A DNA stretch of 41,065 bases. Origin: an uncultured Chlorobiaceae bacterium (lineage in GTDB: Bacteria; Bacteroidota; Chlorobiia; Chlorobiales; Chlorobiaceae). Of this stretch, positions 1-8,320 are shown piece by piece (position 1 is the first letter of the stretch; every line of letters begins with the position of its first letter). The DNA lies in assembly GCA_903908555.1 (NCBI GenBank), contig CAIVSG010000061.1, positions 1 to 41,065 on the forward strand, read 5' to 3'. The position numbers and the translations under genes are program-made. The notes under the pieces were generated by a model. The model saw nothing but the letters and a program-made list of their open reading frames with translations. It searched no databases and was not told the origin of the DNA.

Positions 1-345
1 GTTTCACCGCAGGCCCCGTATTTCGAAGGGTCCGATCTGTTGCTTGCAGCCGACTGTTGTGCATTTGCTGTCGGCGACTTCCATGGCTCCTTCATGAAGG
101 GCAAAAGTCTTGCAATTGCCTGTCCGAAGCTTGATTCCGAAATGGATATCTATGTCGACAAACTTGCAGCTATGATCGATCTGTCGCACATCAACACCAT
201 CACCGTCGCCATTATGGAAGTTCCATGCTGCGGAGGACTCATGTCGATCGTTGCCGATGCCCAGCGGAAAGCAAAGCGTAAGGTGCCGGTGAAAAAGGTG
301 GTTATCAGTCTGCAAGGCGAGACGTTAGAGGAAGAATGGACTTGA
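1..345 (+). CDS. C-terminal part of an iron-sulfur/ferredoxin-like protein, truncated at the window edge
   Basis: Frame 1 is open from base 1 (VSPQAPYFEGSDLLLAADCCAFAVGDFH...) to the TGA at 343-345. Cys-containing (AADCC, PCCGG). It lies upstream of hcp, where such proteins are common. Confidence 0.6.
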   Translation, partial: VSPQAPYFEGSDLLLAADCCAFAVGDFHGSFMKGKSLAIACPKLDSEMDIYVDKLAAMIDLSHINTITVAIMEVPCCGGLMSIVADAQRKAKRKVPVKKVVISLQGETLEEEWT

Positions 346-351
346 AAAAGT

Positions 352-452
352 TGGCAGTAGGCAGTGGGCAGTGGGCAGTTGGCAGTCTGAAGAGGAAGAA
401 ACAAGAGCTGAGCATTGCCAACTGCTGACTGCCCACTGCCTACTGCCTACTG
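352..452. repeat. Inverted pair of heptamer arrays (GGCAGTN)n / (ACTGCCN)n with short spacer
   Basis: Arms 352-388 and 415-452, spacer AGAGGAAGAaacaagaGCTGAGC. Confidence 0.88.
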
Positions 453-510
453 GGTACTCCTCACTATTTTGGCTTGAATTTTGTTGCAAAATTATAACAG
501 GGAAGAGGCG

Positions 511-906
511 ATGCTGAAGGATGCTATGGGTGGTTACAGGGGTACGGCAACGGAGATCAGCCGGGTTATTGCTGAACATCCTGACAATGCCGAAGCGTAC
601 TATGATCGGGGAAATGCCCGAAGCAGTTGCAATGATTATGATGGTGCTATAGCTGATTTTACGATGGCACTAAAGGTAGGACTCCGCTTCCGTGAAGCCA
701 TAACTGCTTATGGTAACCGCGGTATCGCAAGAGTGAAGAGTGGTGATATGGAAGGCGCCATTCAGGATTTCAGCGAAATCATAAAGCGAAAGCCAACAAA
801 TCGGAGGCTTTTGAGTTCAGCGTATAAGAACAGGGCTTTGGTAAAAGAAAAAATGGGAGATAGGGAAGGAGCGGCGGAGGATAGGGGAAGAAGTGCTGAG
901 TGCTGA
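511..906 (+). CDS. Tetratricopeptide (TPR) repeat protein
   Basis: AYYDRGNARSSCNDYDGAIADFTMAL and AYGNRGIARVKSGDMEGAIQDFSEII are TPR motifs. ATG at 511; a TTG at 481 is possible. The C-terminus runs into heptamer repeat DNA. Confidence 0.75.
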   Translation: MLKDAMGGYRGTATEISRVIAEHPDNAEAYYDRGNARSSCNDYDGAIADFTMALKVGLRFREAITAYGNRGIARVKSGDMEGAIQDFSEIIKRKPTNRRLLSSAYKNRALVKEKMGDREGAAEDRGRSAEC

Positions 907-1064
907 GAAAGAAAGTGCTGAGTGCCGAGTGCTGAGTGCTGAGGTAAGAAATTGAAAACAGTTGGCAGTGGGCAGTCTGCAGTTGGCAGAGGAAGAGAAA
1001 AGGGCGTTGAGAATTGCCAATTGCCAACTGCCGACTGCCGACTGCCGACTGCCGACTGCCAACT
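895..1064. repeat. Composite heptamer element: GTGCTGA units plus inverted GGCAGTN / ACTGCCN arms
   Basis: GTGCTGA units 895-943, arm 961-990, arm 1013-1064, spacer AGAGGAAGAgaaaagggcgtTGAGAATTGCC. Confidence 0.88.
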
Positions 1065-1095
1065 CTCACACAGCACTTTATTTAATAAACTACTA

Positions 1096-2736
1096 ATGGA
1101 GAATACGATGGGAATGTCTTGTAATCAATGTCAGGAGAGTATTCATGGTACGGGTTGTACTGTGCGGGGGGTATGCGGCAAAGATGAACCTACTGCCCAG
1201 CTTCAGGATGTGCTGGTTTATGCGATTGAAGGGCTTGTTCTGGCTGCCGAAAAACTGGAGGGAAGTGTCTCAAGGAAGGTTGGTCAACTTATCAGCGAAT
1301 CACTTTTCGTCACAGTTACTAATACCAACTTTGATGAGGATGCAATAGTCGCCCAGATACGCAAAACCCTTGCAATGCGTGATGAACTGAACGCGACGCT
1401 CCATCATCTGCCGCATCATGATGCCGCACACTGGACAGGCAGTACAGAAGAGGATTTTCTTTCGAAAGCAGCAAGTGTAAGCATCGAAAGTCTCAGCGAA
1501 AACGAAGACCTTCGCTCTCTAAAAAGTCTTGTATTGTATGGGATAAAAGGACTTGCAGCCTATACCGATCACGCAGCAGTTCTTGGTTATCATGATGACG
1601 ATATCTATGCTTTTTATGTCAAAGCTCTTGCGGCGCTCACTAAAGAGCTGTCGCCTGACGAACTGACCGCACTCGTTCTTGAGACCGGTGGAGCCGCAGT
1701 CAAGGCAATGGCGTTGCTTGACAAAGCCAACACAACCACTTATGGCCAACCCGAAATCACCACGGTGAAGACCGGTGTGGGTACAAACCCCGGTATCCTT
1801 ATTTCCGGTCATGATCTGCGCGATATGGAAGACCTGCTGAAGCAGACCGTAGGAACAGGAGTGGATGTTTATACCCACTGCGAAATGCTTCCGGCACACT
1901 ACTATCCGGCTTTCAAAAAGTACCCTCACTTTGTCGGCAACTACGGCGGAGCATGGTGGTCTCAGGATAAAGAGTTCGATACCTTCAACGGTCCCATACT
2001 CATGACCACAAACTGCATAGTCCCTGTCCGCGAAAGCTATCGCAACCGCATGTTTACAACAGGCATGGCAGGCTATCCCGGTCTGAAGCATATTCCGGCT
2101 CGGCAGAATGAAGGACAGAAAGACTTCTCAATACTTATAAAGCTTGCCCAGACCTGCCCGCCACCAAAAGAGATTGAAAACGGCACCATCACTGGCGGCT
2201 TTGCACACCATCAGGTGCTTGCTTTAGCCGACAAGGTGGTCGATGCAGTAAAGAAGGGTGCTATCAAGCGCTTTGTGGTTATGGCCGGCTGTGACGGACG
2301 TCATACTTCACGCCAGTACTATACAGATGTGGCTGCAGCACTGCCGAATGATACGGTGATCCTTACCGCAGGATGCGCAAAGTACCGCTACAACAAGCTC
2401 GAGCTTGGCGATATCGGTGGCATACCTCGCGTGCTCGATGCCGGTCAGTGCAATGACTCCTATTCGCTTGCCGTGATTGCTCTCAAACTCAAGGAAGTTT
2501 TTGCTCTTGAGGATATCAACGATCTACCGATCTCCTTCGACATTGCCTGGTACGAGCAGAAAGCAGTAACAGTGCTCCTTGCCTTGCTTTATTTAGGGGT
2601 AAAAGGCATTCGCCTCGGTCCAACACTTCCCGAGTTCCTGACACCGAATGTTGCAGCCGTTCTGGTTGAGAAATTCGGCATCATGCCAATCGGCACCGTT
2701 GATGCAGACATAGAAGCCATGATGATCGGTGCCTGA
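1096..2736 (+). CDS. hcp: Hybrid-cluster protein (hydroxylamine reductase / prismane protein)
   Basis: [25 protein letters not shown] (Cx2Cx8Cx5C) N-terminus, plus [43 protein letters not shown] and [13 protein letters not shown] motifs. The start is 1096 or 1108; the ORF extension to 952 is repeat DNA. Confidence 0.95.
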   Translation: MENTMGMSCNQCQESIHGTGCTVRGVCGKDEPTAQLQDVLVYAIEGLVLAAEKLEGSVSRKVGQLISESLFVTVTNTNFDEDAIVAQIRKTLAMRDELNATLHHLPHHDAAHWTGSTEEDFLSKAASVSIESLSENEDLRSLKSLVLYGIKGLAAYTDHAAVLGYHDDDIYAFYVKALAALTKELSPDELTALVLETGGAAVKAMALLDKANTTTYGQPEITTVKTGVGTNPGILISGHDLRDMEDLLKQTVGTGVDVYTHCEMLPAHYYPAFKKYPHFVGNYGGAWWSQDKEFDTFNGPILMTTNCIVPVRESYRNRMFTTGMAGYPGLKHIPARQNEGQKDFSILIKLAQTCPPPKEIENGTITGGFAHHQVLALADKVVDAVKKGAIKRFVVMAGCDGRHTSRQYYTDVAAALPNDTVILTAGCAKYRYNKLELGDIGGIPRVLDAGQCNDSYSLAVIALKLKEVFALEDINDLPISFDIAWYEQKAVTVLLALLYLGVKGIRLGPTLPEFLTPNVAAVLVEKFGIMPIGTVDADIEAMMIGA

Positions 2737-2748
2737 AGACACTTTAGC

Positions 2749-2777
2749 CCCTCCTTTGTCATCCCGACAAAGGAGGG
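2749..2777. repeat. Dispersed palindrome CCCTCCTTTGTC-ATCCC-GACAAAGGAGGG (12-bp perfect stem)
   Basis: Read directly just after the hcp stop; a related copy lies at 15207-15235 and a partial copy near 24133. Confidence 0.85.
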
Positions 2778-2953
2778 ATCTATTAAGCCTCAATAATCGA
2801 ATGACTCATCTCTAAAAATGGAGGTCTTATTAGACTATCTCTTGCGAATGAGAGCAACCGGTATACTGGTTTTGAGAGGAGAGGGTTTTATAGAGTGGGC
2901 CTTACGGGATGTTAAAATCATGCGACTTCTTGAAGGCGTGCGCTCTTAGTTGA

Positions 2954-3544
2954 TCAGTAGTATACCATGGCGTAGAACACATTTTTTTTGATCTCGTTCA
3001 TGACAAACTGGTAACTTTTGTCGTTGTTCCACCAAAGCAGCGGGTTCCACCATGTCGGGTCAGTATGCACGAGGATAAATTTCTTTGAAGATCCTTCAAA
3101 TGCTTTGCTCCAAGTCTCTTGAAGACGGAGCAAGTGAGGGGGGTCGCTGACGACAATCGCACTTTTCCACCCCTTTTTTTCCATTGTGTCCGATGTGTTC
3201 TCAGCTTCCTCCCAGGTTGTTGTGGATTGTGCATCGACCTTGATAGCACTTTTCGGGATTCCAAGCGCCATCATGCGACGTTCCCTCCAGTTTAAATGAC
3301 TTGGATTGTAGAATCGTTCGTCAATGCCAGTCAATATGATATGAGAGGCAAATCCTGCCTTATATAATTCAGCCCCTTTGCGCACCCTGAGTCCGTTATC
3401 GCCTCCTAGCACAATAATGACATCTGATTTTTCAGGCCTTCCGGCATGTAGTGAAACAATACACCCTAGACTCAAAAAAATGATGACAGCAGCTGCGCTT
3501 ACAACAAGAAGAAAATTCACTATCAGTTTAAACAAGATTTTCAT
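2954..3544 (-). CDS. YdcF/SanA-like DUF218 family membrane-anchored protein
   Basis: N-terminal TM segment, then SDVIIVLGGDNGLRVRKGAELYKAGFASHIILTG and AIVVSDPPHLLRLQETW, typical of DUF218. Confidence 0.8.
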   Translation of the reverse strand: MKILFKLIVNFLLVVSAAAVIIFLSLGCIVSLHAGRPEKSDVIIVLGGDNGLRVRKGAELYKAGFASHIILTGIDERFYNPSHLNWRERRMMALGIPKSAIKVDAQSTTTWEEAENTSDTMEKKGWKSAIVVSDPPHLLRLQETWSKAFEGSSKKFILVHTDPTWWNPLLWWNNDKSYQFVMNEIKKNVFYAMVYY

Positions 3545-3660
3545 AGACTCGAATGGGGGTTGTTAATCTTGCCTTGCAGTTGCATAGTCAGCCTTTAAGC
3601 CTGATAATAAGCAATTTTGCAGAAACCTTGCGGCAGCTTTGGGGAGAGGGCCTGTTTGTG

Positions 3661-3697
3661 GAAAAAAAAAGCAGGCAGCTTTGTCATAAAGCGCCTG
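3661..3697 (-). terminator. Rho-independent terminator of the outer membrane protein gene
   Basis: On the minus strand, GCAGGC...GCCTGC stem followed by T9 (A9 on plus at 3662-3670), just downstream of the stop at 3731. Confidence 0.75.
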
Positions 3698-3730
3698 CTG
3701 CAGAAGAAAGGTTTAACTATTCCTTAAGGG

Positions 3731-4426
3731 TTAAAAGCCGTAGGCTAATCCTATAGAAACAACAGGATAATACTTGAATTTATCTGTCTTGTCCTTAAGA
3801 TCAGCGATTTCCTTGTTAATACTGGTCTGAATAGCCGTCTGAACTATAGCAGGGTTGTTTTGGAGATTGCTTGCGTTAAGCGCAACCTTGGGAGTCCCCT
3901 GAAACATGACACCAAGATCAAAAACAAAAGAAAGGCCGGAACCTTTTCCAACAGCATTTCCCCATCCGAGACCTGCATAAGGAACTGTCTTGTCGAAGTC
4001 AACACTACCTGTCAGTGAGCCAATCTGAGTTGTTGAATATGTGTCGCCTCCAATAGAGAAATTTACAACTTGTGCGGATGTACCGGTAGCGGTTACCTTG
4101 TTGTTATTGAAAATAACTCCAGGTGACAGCCTGAACCCGGAATGTTCAAACGGGTACCAGTCGAGCAGTACAGGATATGATCCAAGAGATAACTTGTAAT
4201 CATAGTTAATCTGATTTTGAGAGGTCGAGCCGGTGTAATTATACCCGTTATAGCCACCTCTTACATTCAGACAAGGGGTTAATCCAACAGTAACCTCTCC
4301 TCCAAAGCCGAGCGTGGAAGCTTTAGCTCCAATGGCTATATCCCCCGTGTTGGCAAAAGCGGATGATGCACATCCAAAAGCAACCAAAGACGCAAACAAT
4401 GCTTGTTTCAGATACCGGTTTTTCAT
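3731..4426 (-). CDS. Outer membrane beta-barrel protein
   Basis: Signal peptide MKNRYLKQALFASLVAFGCASSAFA, alternating beta-strand-like sequence, C-terminal aromatic (SIGLAYGF). Confidence 0.7.
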   Translation of the reverse strand: MKNRYLKQALFASLVAFGCASSAFANTGDIAIGAKASTLGFGGEVTVGLTPCLNVRGGYNGYNYTGSTSQNQINYDYKLSLGSYPVLLDWYPFEHSGFRLSPGVIFNNNKVTATGTSAQVVNFSIGGDTYSTTQIGSLTGSVDFDKTVPYAGLGWGNAVGKGSGLSFVFDLGVMFQGTPKVALNASNLQNNPAIVQTAIQTSINKEIADLKDKTDKFKYYPVVSIGLAYGF

Positions 4427-4722
4427 GCCATCTCCTTTATTAATTGTTATATGTGTGCAATATCACTCCTGCCAAAAATACCAAATTACAGTAGTAATAG
4501 AAAATAGAGGCCGTACTTTCAGCCCCCAGCACTTTCTTGCAAAACTATTTGTCAACAATTATGAAATGTTGTAAACTCGTAAACACAATGTTGCCCCCAA
4601 GGCCCCGTTTTAGTCCGAGCCACTCTTTTTGATTGCTGGAATTATCAGGTAAATCGGCACGTAATTGATTTCTAACAGGGCGTTTTCCCATTTGTGACCA
4701 ACTCTCTGGTTGATTGCGAACA

Positions 4723-6852
4723 ATGCCGAATATTCATGCCCCAATGAATACTCTTTTCCCACTTACTGTCTGGCGTGCACCCTGTGTCGGGATAATGTTT
4801 CTGCTCGTCCTTTTTTTCTCTGCCCATGCATGGGGGAGGCCACTGGTGCTTGGTGAGCAAGGTTCATATGAACTGGCAGGCCACATGGACCTCCTGAAAG
4901 ACCCGACACTACGCATGGACTTTAGTGAAGTCCTCAAAGCGGGGGAGAAGGGTAGTAGTTTCCGCCATCTTGATGGAAACCTCAATAACGGTTATAAAAA
5001 GGAAGCCTGCTGGGTTCGACTCACTATTGAGCGCAACCCGTCATTCCCCGAGCATGGCTGGCTCAGGCTTAAACCCAACTATATCAATTACCTTACCCTC
5101 TATATCCAGATCCCTGGTCATGACCCCTCGCTTGCATCCTCATACCAGATAGTCCGGCTTGGCAACCATATACCGGCACATGAACGTCCCGTGCTCCACC
5201 CCGACTTTGTTGTCCCTCTTGTTATGCAGGAATCTCAACCGGTAATCATTTATGCACGGGTTTTCTCAAACAGCTCCATCAGTCTTGCCGGGATGATTCA
5301 CACCGATGAAGACCTGCGCGACTACACCAACCGCCACGTCATCTTCCAGTCAGCCTTTCTCGGCATTTTCCTGACAATCCTCTTGATAAACGTCATCTTT
5401 TATATTTTTACCCGAGACAAGCTTTTTCTCTCTTATTCGATCTATTTGCTTGCAGGAATCATAGTGAACTTCGCTGTTGAGGGGGTATTGACCCTGCTCT
5501 TCCCGTCAATTGTTCACCTTGTCTCTGATTATCTTGTCTATGGTGGACTTGGTTTGAATATTCTGGTGTACAGCGAGTTCTCCCGCATTCTGTTCTCTAA
5601 GGCTACAGGTAGATGGAGCAGGCTATACATGCGATTTCTCTCATTGCTCGGTTTTGTGACAATTGTTGCTGTGCATGTTGGCTTCTATCCGCTGATGGCC
5701 CCGTTAGCCTTTATCGGATTATTAAGCCTGGTTGCAATACAATTGGGTTTGAGTCACAGGTTGAGTGTCTATTTTCCCGGCTCCGAAATCTATATTGTTC
5801 TGGCTTTTGTCGTCAACGCCCTCGGTTATTTTCATATGCTGCTTCGTCTTATCGGCATTATACCGTTGGGTTTTTTATGGGATATGAATACCCTTCAGTT
5901 CACCTCCCTGTTCCATATAACTCTTATATCTATAGCACTCTCCAGACGGGTACTTATAGCTGAACGGGTGCTGACGGAGAGTGCCAAGCAAGCACTTAAT
6001 GCCGCAAAAGAGACTGAACAAAAGGCACTTGCTCTTGCCGGCGATATGACGCAGGAACTTCTCAAAAGCAAGACACAGCTTGAAGGGGCCTTAGCCTCTG
6101 AACAACAGGTTCTCGAACAGCAGCATCGTTTTCTTTCAATGTTATCACACGAATACCGTACACCGCTGGCAGTTATCAGGGGCAACCTTGACCTCATTGA
6201 TATTCAGAACATCACACAACAATGCCGGTACGATGAAGAGCTTACCGCAATGCACCTTGCCGTTGACCGGCTTGTTGAAGTCATGGAAGTCTCTTTAGAA
6301 CACAGTCGTCTTTATGACAAACATATAAAAGGCGGAGTCAAGCCTGTGTTCATCGCTCCTTTTCTTTCTTCAATGGTTGCAACGATGCAGTCAATGTGGC
6401 CACATCATTTTTTCAGCTACACAGAGGCTTCCGATTCCCAACCCATCGTCGGTGAGGCTAAATACCTTAAAACAGCGCTTTTTAACCTTCTTGATAATGC
6501 CCGTAAATACTCTCCGCCCGACTCAGCAATCAAAGTTGAAAGCCACATTGAACAAGGCGACGTAGTTGTCACAATACAAAATCAGTCAGTGGCCTTAATC
6601 GGCAAGGAAGGGGACGGGCTATTCGAAAAATATGCACGGGGTGACAACAGCCACAATACCAGCGGAGCCGGAATAGGACTGTGGCTTGTCCGCCAGATCA
6701 TCGAACAGCATAACGGAGTGGTAAATCTCGAAGCCAGGGGCTCAATCATCCAGGCAACCATCCACCTTCCCCTGGCCAACCCTGAACCCTCAGCCCTCAG
6801 CCCTCAGCCCTCAGCACTCTCTTCCCCCAGCCCTCAAACCAATTTTTTATGA
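4723..6852 (+). CDS. 7TM-DISM-type sensor histidine kinase
   Basis: Extracellular 7TMR-DISM-like domain, multiple TM helices, HisKA H-box LSMLSHEYRTPLAVIRGN, HATPase motifs (NLLDNARKYSP, GAGIGLWLVRQIIEQHNG). Start at TTG 4714 or ATG 4723. Confidence 0.9.
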   Translation: MPNIHAPMNTLFPLTVWRAPCVGIMFLLVLFFSAHAWGRPLVLGEQGSYELAGHMDLLKDPTLRMDFSEVLKAGEKGSSFRHLDGNLNNGYKKEACWVRLTIERNPSFPEHGWLRLKPNYINYLTLYIQIPGHDPSLASSYQIVRLGNHIPAHERPVLHPDFVVPLVMQESQPVIIYARVFSNSSISLAGMIHTDEDLRDYTNRHVIFQSAFLGIFLTILLINVIFYIFTRDKLFLSYSIYLLAGIIVNFAVEGVLTLLFPSIVHLVSDYLVYGGLGLNILVYSEFSRILFSKATGRWSRLYMRFLSLLGFVTIVAVHVGFYPLMAPLAFIGLLSLVAIQLGLSHRLSVYFPGSEIYIVLAFVVNALGYFHMLLRLIGIIPLGFLWDMNTLQFTSLFHITLISIALSRRVLIAERVLTESAKQALNAAKETEQKALALAGDMTQELLKSKTQLEGALASEQQVLEQQHRFLSMLSHEYRTPLAVIRGNLDLIDIQNITQQCRYDEELTAMHLAVDRLVEVMEVSLEHSRLYDKHIKGGVKPVFIAPFLSSMVATMQSMWPHHFFSYTEASDSQPIVGEAKYLKTALFNLLDNARKYSPPDSAIKVESHIEQGDVVVTIQNQSVALIGKEGDGLFEKYARGDNSHNTSGAGIGLWLVRQIIEQHNGVVNLEARGSIIQATIHLPLANPEPSALSPQPSALSSPSPQTNFL
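6786..6836. repeat. Heptamer repeats (GCCCTCA)n inside the 3' end of the histidine kinase gene
   Basis: ccctcagccctcagccctcagccctcagcactc read directly; translates as PSALSPQPSALS. Confidence 0.9.
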
Positions 6853-7550
6853 CTTTAGATAAACGGATAATCATTGTCGAAGACGACAAACCCCTTCTCG
6901 CCAGTGTTGTTAAATACCTGACACTTGACGGATATGAAGTCACAGGGGTCAGCACAGCGCACGAGTTCTATCAGCTTTTGTTCGCTGAATCCTATTCGGT
7001 AGCAATAATTGATGTTGGCCTGCCCGACCAGAACGGACTGGTTCTCACTGAATATGTCCGCAATAACACCAGCATGCGGATCATCATGTTTACTGCCCGG
7101 GCCTCCATTGACGACCAGATTGCCGGTCAACAGGCAGGTGCGGACATCTACCTTGTCAAACCGGTCGATTTTCGCCAACTCTCAGCCTCCATCGCAACGC
7201 TTCTCAGTCGTCTTGCCGGGCCACCATTACCTTTTAAGACCGAAAAACCTCAGCACTGGAGACTTTTTGTCACTCATTGGGCACTTGAAACGCCGCAAGG
7301 GGAGCGCATCCTCCTTACCGCCAAAGAACTTGACTTTTTGACTCTGCTCGTCGCCACCCCGAATGCCGTCGTTTCAAGGCTTGCATTGCTGAACAAGCTT
7401 GGCTACTTGAACAACGAATCCGGTAGCCACTCACTGCAATCCCTGATCAATCGCCTGCGTCAAAAAATTGAATTCCATAACACCCCCTCTCCCATCCAGA
7501 CATCCCACTCAGTCGGCTACCTTTTTAAGGACGACATTACCATCGAGTGA
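6849..7550 (+). CDS. OmpR/PhoB-family response regulator (receiver plus winged helix)
   Basis: RIIIVEDDKP, AIIDVGLPDQNG, MFTARAS, LVKPVDF; C-terminal DNA-binding domain with LLTAKELDFLTLLV. ATGA overlap with the kinase stop. Confidence 0.93.
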   Translation: MTLDKRIIIVEDDKPLLASVVKYLTLDGYEVTGVSTAHEFYQLLFAESYSVAIIDVGLPDQNGLVLTEYVRNNTSMRIIMFTARASIDDQIAGQQAGADIYLVKPVDFRQLSASIATLLSRLAGPPLPFKTEKPQHWRLFVTHWALETPQGERILLTAKELDFLTLLVATPNAVVSRLALLNKLGYLNNESGSHSLQSLINRLRQKIEFHNTPSPIQTSHSVGYLFKDDITIE

Positions 7551-7661
7551 CTCACTGCGGCGCATTAAGTGTCAAAAAAATGATTATTAATGCGTTGCAC
7601 TCCTTCTCTATTTATTCTTATAATTCAAAAGGAGATATATATCCCAGAAGAATCAATTTGA

Positions 7662-8060
7662 ATGACTCAACCTTCCTGCCCCCAGAATAACTACCTCAAA
7701 CGAATCATTGTTGTCGTCGAGGAGCCATCGTTGCGCGTAAGCATAGTCAATCACCTCATGCTCGAAGGGTACACGGTTACAGGAGTAGATTCGGCCCTCG
7801 ATTTTTACCTGCAGTTTTTTAGAGAACCCTACCTCATCGCCATAATTGACAATGAACTGCCCGACCAGAGCGGCCTGGTCGTAGCCGAATACGCCAGAAA
7901 AAATACCGACATACGCATCATCACCCTCTCAGAGCCCCTCACCTCCACAACAGTGCCTGCCAACATCAAGGCCGGAGCAGACCTCAATCTCATAAAGCCG
8001 GTTAATTTTCGCCTTCTCAGCGCCTACGTGAAAACGCTCTTAAGCCGCATCGAACCGTAA
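7662..8060 (+). CDS. Stand-alone, partly degenerate receiver-domain protein (paralogue of 6849-7550, no output domain)
   Basis: Alignable with the upstream regulator (GYxVTGV, AIIDxxLPDQxG, AGADxxLxKPVxF) but ends after the receiver; the acidic DD pair is replaced by EE. Confidence 0.8.
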   Translation: MTQPSCPQNNYLKRIIVVVEEPSLRVSIVNHLMLEGYTVTGVDSALDFYLQFFREPYLIAIIDNELPDQSGLVVAEYARKNTDIRIITLSEPLTSTTVPANIKAGADLNLIKPVNFRLLSAYVKTLLSRIEP

Positions 8061-8131
8061 CTTGTATATCTGCGTTCATTGATAGTATTATTTCAAGTAA
8101 TCAAATGCGAATCAGCACTTGCCCGCAATAA

Positions 8132-8320
8132 GTATCAAGCCTTTTTGATAATCTCTCCGGAACAACCTCTCTTGATTCCAATGGTCATGCAACACCCGTA
8201 ACCATTACTACAGATGGCAACTCTTATGGTATCGTGGGTAATAACTTTTTCACCACCGAACTTTCAGGAACTTCCCTGAAAAATATTATGAATGGCTATA
8301 TGGTCACTTCAACGACAGCG
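8132..8320 (+). pseudogene. Possible relic coding fragment
   Basis: Open frame reading VSSLFDNLSGTTSLDSNGHATPVTITTDGNSYGIVGNNFFTTELSGTSLKNIMNGYMVTSTTAN without a credible start, then running antisense into the next gene. Confidence 0.35.

Noticed and set aside
762-1076. Overlapping minus-strand ORFs with [10 protein letters not shown] / [10 protein letters not shown] peptides
   Set aside because: Repeats with a 7-nt period lack stops in several frames; these are artefacts of the repeat.
952-1095. N-terminal extension of the hcp ORF ([14 protein letters not shown]...[12 protein letters not shown])
   Set aside because: It is a translation of heptamer repeat DNA; the true N-terminus is [15 protein letters not shown] or later.
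1519-2091. 190-aa minus-strand ORF inside hcp
   Set aside because: Antisense to a strongly recognisable gene; no family resemblance.
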